Origin: WJMT01 sp964445575
Lineage (GTDB): Bacteria > Acidobacteriota > Aminicenantia > Aminicenantales > Aminicenantaceae
Assembly: GCA_964445575.1 (NCBI GenBank)
Contig: CAYULB010000004.1
Location: forward strand, 23,352 to 87,351
DNA length: 64,000 nt
Reading direction: 5' to 3'
Positions within the stretch are counted from its first letter, which is position 1; the number at the start of each line of letters is the position of its first letter. Below the pieces are notes generated by a model. The model ran no database searches. It had not been told where the DNA came from and saw only the letters and a list, made by a program, of their open reading frames with translations. A program made the translations under genes and the position numbers. Below are positions 43,592 through 50,804 of this stretch, piece after piece.

Positions 43592-44707
43592 CTACAGCTT
43601 CTCTGCCACTGCCTGGGCGACATCTAAAGTAGAAGAGATGCCGCCCAGGTCATAGGCTCTCACTTTCCCTTCACGGATCACTTCGGCCACAGCTTTCTCC
43701 AACCTGGCTGCTTTTTCATCCTCGCCCAGCCAATCAAACATCATTTTTACAGCCAAAAGCATGGCCGTGGGATTCACTCTATACATGCCAGTGTATTTAG
43801 GAGCTGAGCCATGGGTAGGTTCAAACACAGCATAGTCATCGCCTATATTTCCACTGCAGGCAAATCCAAGACCGCCCACTAACTGCGCAGAAAGGTCAGA
43901 AATAATATCTCCGAACAGATTCTCTGCCACCAGAACCGAATAATCTTGAGGATTTTTCACCAGCCACATAGCCATAGCATCCACATTGGTCTCCCAAAAC
44001 TCCACATCAGAATATTCCTTAGCGATTTTTCGTGCGATATCCAGGATAAAACCACCAGTCTCTCTTAAAACATTGGGTTTTTCCACTATAGTCACAGACT
44101 TTCTTTTGTTTTCTCTGGCATAGTCAAAAGCTTTTCTCACAATCCGGGTGCAGGCTTTTCGAGTCATGATGCGGGTGGACACTGCCATATCATCATTGGG
44201 TACATCCATAAATTTTTTCATTTTGGGATGGATAGAAAAGGCATTTTTTATTTCTTCGGGAATGGGATGCCATTCCACCCCAGCATACATTCCCTCGGTA
44301 TTTTCACGAAAAATAACCAGATCAATGTCATCGCGGTAGTTTAAGGGATTTCCGGGATAAGCCTTGCAGGGCCTTAAATTGGTAAAAAGGTCAAACTCCT
44401 GCCTCAGCCGGACAATCGGGCTGAAATAGACAAATCCCTTTCCTTTTAATGAAGGATCCAGTTCTTTGTCTGCATCCTCTTTGGGTTTGGAAGTGATGGC
44501 CCCAAAAAGACAGGCGTCTGTGTCTTTTAAAAGTTTAACGGTCCTCTCCGGAAGAGGATTTCCTTCTCTGCACCAGAACTCCCACCCAATATCCCCTTCC
44601 ACATATTCTGCATCAAACTCGATTTTTTTCAGCACTATCATGGCTGCTTCCATCACATCTTTTCCTACTCCGTCACCGGGAAGCACTGCGATTTTATATT
44701 TGGCCAT
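43592..44707 (-). CDS. isocitrate/isopropylmalate dehydrogenase family, isocitrate-like
   Basis: A 371-residue beta-decarboxylating dehydrogenase, last gene of the minus-strand operon. Substrate-site segments are VRLRQEFDLFTNLRP and RENTEGMYAGVEW. The cofactor segment reads HGSAPKYTGMYRVNP, closely like the HGTAPKYAG..KVNP of NADP-isocitrate dehydrogenase, where Lys and Tyr contact the 2'-phosphate. That favours NADP and isocitrate over isopropylmalate. Metal ligands lie in FGDIISDLSAQL. It probably makes 2-oxoglutarate from the product of the adjacent aconitase-family pair. Confidence 0.8.
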   Translation of the reverse strand: MAKYKIAVLPGDGVGKDVMEAAMIVLKKIEFDAEYVEGDIGWEFWCREGNPLPERTVKLLKDTDACLFGAITSKPKEDADKELDPSLKGKGFVYFSPIVRLRQEFDLFTNLRPCKAYPGNPLNYRDDIDLVIFRENTEGMYAGVEWHPIPEEIKNAFSIHPKMKKFMDVPNDDMAVSTRIMTRKACTRIVRKAFDYARENKRKSVTIVEKPNVLRETGGFILDIARKIAKEYSDVEFWETNVDAMAMWLVKNPQDYSVLVAENLFGDIISDLSAQLVGGLGFACSGNIGDDYAVFEPTHGSAPKYTGMYRVNPTAMLLAVKMMFDWLGEDEKAARLEKAVAEVIREGKVRAYDLGGISSTLDVAQAVAEKL

Positions 44708-44711
44708 AGCC

Positions 44712-44783
44712 TCCTCCTTTTTTTGACATAACTTTTATCATTCGCCATTTACCATTCACAATTTACCATTTCTCATTCACAAT
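44712..44783. repeat. ATTCACAATTTAC tandem repeat
   Basis: Between the dehydrogenase and the small subunit gene are four degenerate units of the form CATTCACAATTTAC / CATTCGCCATTTAC. On the minus strand the core is GTAAATTG, the same as in the 2.9 kb array, but no GGGTCGGGCCC palindrome is present. It interrupts an otherwise compact operon. Confidence 0.65.
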
Positions 44784-45284
44784 TTACTGTTTGCTTTTTT
44801 CTTTTAACTCATTTTTTGTATAAGGTATCAGTCCTCCGGCATCCAGGATCCTCTTTACAGAATCGGGAAGAGGTTGGAAGGAAATTCTCCCGCTCCTTGT
44901 GATAATCTCATTTTTTCCCCAGTCAATCCCTGCTTCCTCTCCCTTTTTCAATGTATCGGCTGCTTTTTCTGAAATAACCACCGGAAGACCCTGGTTGATA
45001 GCATTTCTGAAAAATATCCGGGCAAATGATTTGGCTATCACTGCCTGAACACCAGCGTATTTGAGACAGGATGCAGCCTGCTCCCTCGAACTTCCGCAGC
45101 CAAAATTCTTCCCCGCCACAATCACATCCCCTGGCTTGACCTGAGAAGCAAACTCAGGGTCTAAATCCTCCAGGGCATGCGAGGCCATCTCCTCTTCATC
45201 CATGGGCGTGTAAGTATATTTCCCAGGAAAGATCACATCTGTATTAATGTCATTCCCGTATTTCCATACTTTTCCTTTTTTCAT
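44784..45284 (-). CDS. aconitase/isopropylmalate dehydratase family, small subunit (pair 2)
   Basis: A 166-residue swivel subunit. DINTDVIFPGKYTYTPMDEE is the substrate-loop region, and KNFGCGSSREQAASCLKYAG the conserved SSRE segment. SFARIFFRNAINQGLPVVI follows. Its KYTY loop differs from that of pair 1 (AYLHI). It overlaps the large-subunit gene by 4 bp. In this operon context it most likely helps interconvert citrate and isocitrate. Confidence 0.87.
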   Translation of the reverse strand: MKKGKVWKYGNDINTDVIFPGKYTYTPMDEEEMASHALEDLDPEFASQVKPGDVIVAGKNFGCGSSREQAASCLKYAGVQAVIAKSFARIFFRNAINQGLPVVISEKAADTLKKGEEAGIDWGKNEIITRSGRISFQPLPDSVKRILDAGGLIPYTKNELKEKSKQ

Positions 45285-46540
45285 AAGTACTTCCTCGGGT
45301 CACATATTTTTCCTTCTAAAGCAGAAGCCGCTACTGTGGCTGGTGAAGCCAGAAAAATCTCTGAATCACGGCTGCCCATCCTTCCTCTGAAGTTCCGGTT
45401 GGCTGTGCTTAACGCCCTTTCCCCTGGAGCCAGGATTCCCTGGTGAGCTCCCAGGCAGGGACCGCACCCTGGATTTAAAATAACACAACCGGCTTCAACA
45501 AGAACTTCAATCACCCCCTGCTTCAAGGCTTTGAGGTACTCCTTCCTGGAGGCAGGAACCACCAGCACTCTGACCCCAGAAGCCACTTTTTTTCCTTTTA
45601 AAATAAAGGCCGCGGCTTTGAGGTCCTCCAGTCTTCCGTTGGTGCAGGTGCCTATAAGCCCTTGGTTGAATGTAAGACCCTCCGCTTCTTGAATAGGCTT
45701 AACATTATCCACGGTATGAGGGCAGGCCACCTGAGGTTCGATTCGGGAAAGGTCATATGAGAGCACAGCCTCATAATCGGCATCTTTATCTGAGTAAACA
45801 GGACTTATACTCTCCTCAGTTATGGATTTCAGATATTCCAGCACTGCTTTATCCGGCAAGAAATATCCGTTTTTAGCCCCCATCTCTGCGGCCATATTAC
45901 AGAGCACAAACCGAGAAGAAGCACTGAACTTCAAAGCTCCCGCACCAGTAAACTCAACAGCTTTGTAATTTGCTCTGTCTGCCCCGTGGTCCCCTATGAC
46001 CTTTAATATCACATCTTTGGGATAAGCTCCGGTCTTTAACTCTCCTTTAAAATCAATCTTTATGGTCTCAGGCACCCGAAGCCAGATCTCATCTGTAGCC
46101 CACACGCTGGCTGCTTCTGTCCTTCCAATACCCGCAGAAAACGCTCCCAGCGAACCATAGCTGGTGGTGTGCGAATCTGATCCCACCACCAGTTTTCCAG
46201 GCAAAGCAAATCCCTGCTCCGTGAACACCTGATGGCAGATACCGTTATTGATATCAAAGAAATGGACGATTCCCTGCTCTGTGACAAATTCCCTTATTTC
46301 CTTGTGATTCTGGGCATACTTTTCTGAAGAAGCAGGTGTGACGTGGTCCAGAACAATCACGATTTTTTCAGGAGCTCTGATTCTGCTCACTCCAAACTGC
46401 CTGAACTTTTTGATAATGGCCGCGGAATTGTCATGAGAAAGCACATAATCCGGCGAAACAATGACTATATCGCCGGCCCGCACATCTCTTCCGCTTTTTA
46501 AGGACAGCAGTTTTTCAGAAAAAGTCTTTCCCGTTTTCAT
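45281..46540 (-). CDS. aconitase/isopropylmalate dehydratase family, large subunit (pair 2)
   Basis: A 419-residue [4Fe-4S] hydro-lyase subunit. Cluster Cys residues are in GTCTNGR and NPGCGPC; VVGSDSHTTSYGSLGAFSAG and LSTANRNFRGRMG are standard. LeuC-type enzymes of this class often serve as homoaconitase or as aconitase in organisms lacking AcnA/B. Its neighbours (citryl-CoA lyase-like, CoA synthetase-like and isocitrate dehydrogenase-like genes) favour aconitase activity. The leucine pathway is the alternative. Confidence 0.87.
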   Translation of the reverse strand: MKTGKTFSEKLLSLKSGRDVRAGDIVIVSPDYVLSHDNSAAIIKKFRQFGVSRIRAPEKIVIVLDHVTPASSEKYAQNHKEIREFVTEQGIVHFFDINNGICHQVFTEQGFALPGKLVVGSDSHTTSYGSLGAFSAGIGRTEAASVWATDEIWLRVPETIKIDFKGELKTGAYPKDVILKVIGDHGADRANYKAVEFTGAGALKFSASSRFVLCNMAAEMGAKNGYFLPDKAVLEYLKSITEESISPVYSDKDADYEAVLSYDLSRIEPQVACPHTVDNVKPIQEAEGLTFNQGLIGTCTNGRLEDLKAAAFILKGKKVASGVRVLVVPASRKEYLKALKQGVIEVLVEAGCVILNPGCGPCLGAHQGILAPGERALSTANRNFRGRMGSRDSEIFLASPATVAASALEGKICDPRKYL

Positions 46541-46552
46541 GGATTATCCCCG

Positions 46553-47086
46553 CTAAATCTTTAAACTCTCAAAATTGACAAAGTCCGCATGATTCACGAT
46601 CACAGCCTCCACTGTTTTCCTGGCCCCATCCCCTTCCTTGGAATGGGCTGCAATGATATGAAGCACTTTATCCGGCACATCAAACCTGCTGGCAAAAGCA
46701 GCCCCGGAGATGGGATGCCGCAGAAGCTCTCCTTCCCTGCTTTTAACAAACTTTCCCTCTTTTTTTTTATACTCAAAAAGTTTTCCCACATCATGGAGAA
46801 GAGCACCCGAGAGGAGAACATCTTTATCTATCGAGATGTGCTCTTTGTATTTTTCTAAAAGCACATCCGCAATCCTTATGGAGCAAAGAGTGACCGTCCG
46901 AGTATGTTTGATGATATTCACAGGTGTGTTTTCTATCAAAAGAGTAAACGGCATCTCTTCCAGGTCTTCAGCTTCCCATTTTCCCTTTTCCATGGCTTTG
47001 CGCCAGACTTCAATAGTGGTCTCCCTGAGCTTTTTGTCCTGGATCATTTGAAATTCCGGCATCAAAGACAGCAGTTTTTTGGCCAT
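46553..47086 (-). CDS. HD-domain phosphohydrolase-like protein
   Basis: A 177-residue single-domain HD protein. VLLSGALLHDVGKLFEYKKK supplies the HD metal pair, with IKHTRTVTLCSIRIAD providing the first His and HIIAAHSKEGDGA and VNHADFVNFE completing the site. Small HD proteins of this kind hydrolyse phosphate esters or nucleotides. Its position, tightly packed between the aconitase-like and lyase genes, is unusual, and its role in that operon is unknown. Confidence 0.75.
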   Translation of the reverse strand: MAKKLLSLMPEFQMIQDKKLRETTIEVWRKAMEKGKWEAEDLEEMPFTLLIENTPVNIIKHTRTVTLCSIRIADVLLEKYKEHISIDKDVLLSGALLHDVGKLFEYKKKEGKFVKSREGELLRHPISGAAFASRFDVPDKVLHIIAAHSKEGDGARKTVEAVIVNHADFVNFESLKI

Positions 47087-47863
47087 TTAAATTTTCCTTT
47101 CAGAGGGCCCGTCATATTCAAAGTCTTTGGGATGAATCTTTCTCATGGGTCTCATCCGGCTCTTCTCCTCATGGACGTGAGCTACCAGCCCGGCAATACG
47201 CGATATGATAAAAAAAGCATTCCCGATCTCTGGCGGGAAATCCAAATCGCACAAAAGCGCAGCCATTGCTCCATCCACATTTATGGGGAGAGGCTTGCCT
47301 ATGACTTTTTTCAAACCTTTCTCAACGGCCAGGGCTGTCGTGACATATTCTCCAGCTAATCCCAATTCCCGGGCAAGTTCAAACAGCCTTTGGGTCCGGG
47401 GATCTTTTTGGTGAAGACGGTGTCCAAAACCAGAAGCCCTCTCTTTTCTCTGCTTCATCTCATTTAAAACCTTTGACACCGTCTCCCCTAACGACTCTCC
47501 GCTTTCTTTCATCTTTTGCTTTATATGGATGAACAGGTTCATCCCCTCTTCAATAGCGCCTCCATGATACCTGGAAATCGCCAGCACTCCTGCAGCTACT
47601 GCTGAATTCAGTTCAGCTCCTGTGGAAGCCACGGTCCTGGCAGTAAGCACAGAGGGAGGACTGGCCCCATGATCTACGGAAGAGACCAGAATAGCATCCA
47701 TCAGTTTTCCCTCCTCTGAAGAAGGCATCTCTCCCTTTAACACCAAATAAATAGCCTGAGAAAAAGTAATCTTTCCCATTAACTGATCCACAGGATATCC
47801 TCTGACCTTAACCTTATTGGGTTCAACTTCAGATATCCCTGTTTTCCAGTGAATCTCACTCAT
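47087..47863 (-). CDS. citryl-CoA lyase / short citrate synthase-family enzyme
   Basis: A 258-residue citrate synthase-family protein, much shorter than normal citrate synthase (about 370-430) but close to the size of citryl-CoA lyase of the two-step citrate cleavage system. The catalytic triad is conserved: H100 in SRYHGGA, H148 in GFGHRLHQKDPR, and D197 in INVDGAM. H65 in VDHGASPPS matches the family's N-terminal motif. It overlaps the CoA-synthetase alpha-like gene by 4 bp. The reaction is cleavage or formation of citryl-CoA from acetyl-CoA and oxaloacetate. A methylcitrate or other acyl variant is possible. Confidence 0.8.
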   Translation of the reverse strand: MSEIHWKTGISEVEPNKVKVRGYPVDQLMGKITFSQAIYLVLKGEMPSSEEGKLMDAILVSSVDHGASPPSVLTARTVASTGAELNSAVAAGVLAISRYHGGAIEEGMNLFIHIKQKMKESGESLGETVSKVLNEMKQRKERASGFGHRLHQKDPRTQRLFELARELGLAGEYVTTALAVEKGLKKVIGKPLPINVDGAMAALLCDLDFPPEIGNAFFIISRIAGLVAHVHEEKSRMRPMRKIHPKDFEYDGPSERKI

Positions 47864-48771
47864 TTGTTTTTCCCCCTTTCTTTGAGTAACTGCCCGGCCT
47901 TTTTGGGTATGTCAGAAATGGCATCCACCACAAAAACTCCAGCCTGTTTCAGCATCGTGACTTTAGACTCATGAGAGCCGCGGGAACCTTCCACAATAGC
48001 TCCCGCATGAGAGAACCGAGTCCCTGACTTAGCCGCTTTGCCGCCAATGTAAGCCACCACAGGTTTTTTGACACGTCCGGAGGAAACCAAATCCGCCACT
48101 CTTTCTTCTTGAGTGGTTCCGATCTCACCAAACATCACCATCAATTCAGTCTGGTCATCCTCTTCAAAAAGAACCATCACTTCAGGGTGAGACAGTCCCA
48201 CCACAGCATCCCCTCCCACATGAATGATGGTGCTCTGTCCCAAACCAGCTCTGGTCAGATAATAGGAAATGGCTGAAGTCATGCCCCCGCTTCGGGAGCT
48301 CACTCCAACAGAACCTAGCTTAAACCATTCCCGGGCACTTTCTGCTCTTCCTCCGATCATGCCCAGAACCGCTTTCCCCGGACTTACGAGACCCAGAGTA
48401 TTAGGCCCCACAAACCGGACTCCCTTATGCTTTGAAAAGCGGGCTATCTCCAGAACATCATTGATGGGCACCCGGTCCGGAATAAGAACCACCAGCTTCA
48501 CTCCTGCATCAATGGCTTCCAGAGCTGCATCTTTCACCAGAAAAGCCGGCACAAAAACAACACTGACATCCAATGGCCCGCATTCTTCCCAGGCCTCTCT
48601 TACAGAATCAAACACCGGCACTCCATAGACCTCCTGTCCTCCCTTTCCAGGAGTCACGCCTGCTTTGACCTGGGTCCCATAGTCTTTCATCAACCGGGTC
48701 CTCACCATTCCCTCACGTCCGGTGATTCCCTGGACCAGGACCTTTGATTTTTCATTAACCAATATGGACAT
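47860..48771 (-). CDS. CoA-ligase alpha subunit (succinyl-CoA/citryl-CoA synthetase type)
   Basis: A 303-residue SucD/CcsB-like subunit: CoA-binding Rossmann domain (VQGITGREGMVRTRLMKDYG, VKAGVTPGKGGQEVYGVPVF) and a ligase domain with GSVGVSSRSGGMTSAI and the phosphohistidine region SHAGAIVEG (H255). The alpha subunit carries the phosphate between nucleotide and acyl-CoA. It pairs with the beta subunit gene 3 bp upstream. Context with the lyase suggests citrate as the acid, but succinate or another acid cannot be excluded. Confidence 0.82.
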   Translation of the reverse strand: MSILVNEKSKVLVQGITGREGMVRTRLMKDYGTQVKAGVTPGKGGQEVYGVPVFDSVREAWEECGPLDVSVVFVPAFLVKDAALEAIDAGVKLVVLIPDRVPINDVLEIARFSKHKGVRFVGPNTLGLVSPGKAVLGMIGGRAESAREWFKLGSVGVSSRSGGMTSAISYYLTRAGLGQSTIIHVGGDAVVGLSHPEVMVLFEEDDQTELMVMFGEIGTTQEERVADLVSSGRVKKPVVAYIGGKAAKSGTRFSHAGAIVEGSRGSHESKVTMLKQAGVFVVDAISDIPKKAGQLLKERGKNK

Positions 48772-48773
48772 AT

Positions 48774-50348
48774 TTATTCTTCACTCTGTTTTTTTTTGTT
48801 TTTTATGACTTTTTCTCTATACTCTTTTAATCCCTCAATGGGAAGATGGATATAAACAGCATCCTGCTCATGAAATTTGCAGAAAATCTCGCAGGCAAGA
48901 CATTCCGTACATTTTCCCTTCGCAGCATCTTCTCTGGAGATGGAAAGAACCGGCTTTCCCTGTTCAATCTTCAATATATTCTGAGAGCAGGCCTCAATGC
49001 ATCCTTTAGAATCGCATTCTTGACATTTTTCATGATGGATAAAGATTTCTCCGGTGGGCGTTTTAAAAGAATAAGCAAAGTCTTTAACCTCTGGCTCTTT
49101 AATAGGCCTTACTTTGTGGGGAAGAAATTGGCTTTCTGCGATCAATTTCTTCATCCTTTCAGCACAGAACTCGGGTTCATCATCCCTTCCATAGGCCTCC
49201 ACTCTGCCGGGAATATCTTTGAGATAAGTATGAAGGATCTCAATCGCTTTTTCTTCAAAATTGCCCCCCAGACGCAGAACAGCCGGCACCTCTATGCGCT
49301 CTTCCTCAAAAGCTTTGGTCAGTCCTCTGGCTGAATGAAACTGCTCCTGGCTGGCCACACCAGAGCCTGAGGCAAAATAGCCTTTGATGTGGGGCTGGGA
49401 TAAAATGACTTTGGCCGCCCGGTAGACCTTGGAAGCCGAAGGATTCCCGCTGGTATCACAGTAGTTAGCCAGCTTAAACCCCCGGTCCAGCACTGCATCC
49501 ATGGACATCATGCTTCCGCCGCCTCCGGCGCCGTTGAATCCAATAGCATTTTCCTTTTCTTCCATTTCATCCAGCATTTGGAAAAAGTAAAAAGTGCCCC
49601 GGTGGTCGTTTTTTTCTACCAGATAGGCTATCTTTTCCAGCTCTGTAGGCGGCCGGTCAAATTCACGGGCCACCTCGATTCCTAAATCCGGATGACGGAA
49701 CACCGCATAATCGTCCACCACAAAATGGCAGTCTGCCGCATACACACCCCCATCGCGAGCCAGCACCAGAGGATTCATCTCCGCAGACCGGGCATCATAT
49801 CTCTGGGATACTTTGTAAAATTTGGCAAGAGTCTGGGAGAGCCGGATAAGAGTTTTCCCGGAAATCCCTGTCCGGCGAATCAAGTCCCTGGCTTCAAACT
49901 CCCGGAATCCACTCACCACATCCACATAAGCCTTTGCGATTTTATCCGGATGCTTTTTTGCAACCTCCTCAATACCTGTTCCTCCCATGGTGCTGAAGAC
50001 TATGACCGGACATTTTTCTGCATCATCGATCACCAATCCAGCAAAATATTCAGACTGGATGTCAATCTTCTTTTCTACCAGGACCTTCTCTACACACAGA
50101 TTGTTTATTCTGATTCCCAGCATTTCCTGCGCTGCCTTAAATGCTTCTTCAGGAGAATCAGCGAATTTTATCCCGCCTTTCTCAGCCCTGCCAGTAGCCC
50201 ATACCTGGGCTTTAAGCACCACGGATTTCTCAAGCTTTCGGGCTGCCTCTGCTGCTTCTTCAGGAGAAGACACTACCTGTCCTTCTGGAATAGAGATCCC
50301 TTCCTGTTTGAGGAGTTTTTTGCTTTGATATTCAAATAATCTGGCCAT
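48774..50348 (-). CDS. CoA-ligase beta subunit (ATP-grasp) fused to a 2[4Fe-4S] ferredoxin domain
   Basis: A 524-residue protein, the first gene of the operon. Residues 1-400 are a SucC/CcsA-like ATP-grasp beta subunit (LFEYQSKKLLKQEGISIPEG; AEMNPLVLARDGGVYAAD; FNGAGGGGSMMSMDAVLDRG; CDTSGNPSASKVYRA). After a linker, residues 435-500 form an extra domain with two cysteine sets: C442-x2-C445-x4-C450-x3-C454 and C480-x2-C483-x2-C486-x3-C490, the pattern of a bacterial 2[4Fe-4S] ferredoxin. Ordinary succinyl-CoA synthetase beta subunits (about 390 residues) lack it. It may tie thioester chemistry to a ferredoxin-dependent partner. Confidence 0.82.
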   Translation of the reverse strand: MARLFEYQSKKLLKQEGISIPEGQVVSSPEEAAEAARKLEKSVVLKAQVWATGRAEKGGIKFADSPEEAFKAAQEMLGIRINNLCVEKVLVEKKIDIQSEYFAGLVIDDAEKCPVIVFSTMGGTGIEEVAKKHPDKIAKAYVDVVSGFREFEARDLIRRTGISGKTLIRLSQTLAKFYKVSQRYDARSAEMNPLVLARDGGVYAADCHFVVDDYAVFRHPDLGIEVAREFDRPPTELEKIAYLVEKNDHRGTFYFFQMLDEMEEKENAIGFNGAGGGGSMMSMDAVLDRGFKLANYCDTSGNPSASKVYRAAKVILSQPHIKGYFASGSGVASQEQFHSARGLTKAFEEERIEVPAVLRLGGNFEEKAIEILHTYLKDIPGRVEAYGRDDEPEFCAERMKKLIAESQFLPHKVRPIKEPEVKDFAYSFKTPTGEIFIHHEKCQECDSKGCIEACSQNILKIEQGKPVLSISREDAAKGKCTECLACEIFCKFHEQDAVYIHLPIEGLKEYREKVIKNKKKQSEE

Positions 50349-50377
50349 TTTCTGAATTAATAGTTTAACAAAAAACC

Positions 50378-50402
50378 GGGGACGGTTCTATTTTTTTCTT
50401 CA
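50378..50402. repeat. GGGGACGGTT intergenic motif
   Basis: CCGGGGACGGTTCTATTTTTTT lies upstream of the operon and is the reverse complement-type match of AACCGTCCCCAATT at about 8519-8533. A short dispersed motif of unknown role. Confidence 0.35.
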
Positions 50403-50420
50403 AAAGAAAAAATCTTTTAA

Positions 50421-50766
50421 CCTGGGCTATTCACGAGTCGAGGTTGCGGCAGATGCGAGGCGCCAGGGCATGAAGTCGTGGTCCTTCACTACGAATGCCC
50501 TGCAACGAAGCAGATGCTGTGAGATCGGCTCGCCGGGAAGGGAAAATAGGTATGCATTATAATAATAATCTATAACAGGAACTATCCTCATATGTTGTGA
50601 GATGAGTATTCCATGGTAAAGAGCATGGGTTATGATAGATATGTAGGGTGCTGCATACCTATTTTATGAATGGCCAGGGTCTGACCCACGGACGGGGGGA
50701 GTTACGCAGGCGCCGAGAAAAATGAAGAAGAACGGCGTTAAAAATCTGAAGGGAGCACAAGCCATA
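50421..50766 (+). repeat. hairpin repeat family, long copy (50.4 kb) with nested palindromic element
   Basis: Left arm CCTGGGCTATTCACGAGTCG (50421-) pairs with TTATGAATGGCCAGGG (50664-50679). Between them an inner hairpin has CAGGGCAT (50464-50471) with ATGCCCTG (50495-50502), and TCGTGGT with ACTACGA. Further in, a perfect 14-bp inverted repeat AAAATAGGTATGCA (50543-50556) and TGCATACCTATTTT (50652-50665) encloses 95 bp. After the right arm comes the conserved tail shared with the 12.7 and 30.2 kb copies. The stretch 50349-50804 holds no gene. Confidence 0.8.
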
Positions 50767-50804
50767 TCTGAATTTCATCGCCATTTTTTTAGGACCAGAT
50801 CAGA

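Noticed and set aside
49692..50339. 215-residue open frame antisense to the CoA-ligase beta subunit
   Set aside because: The minus-strand gene is unmistakable by its ATP-grasp and ferredoxin motifs; the plus-strand frame has no recognisable features.
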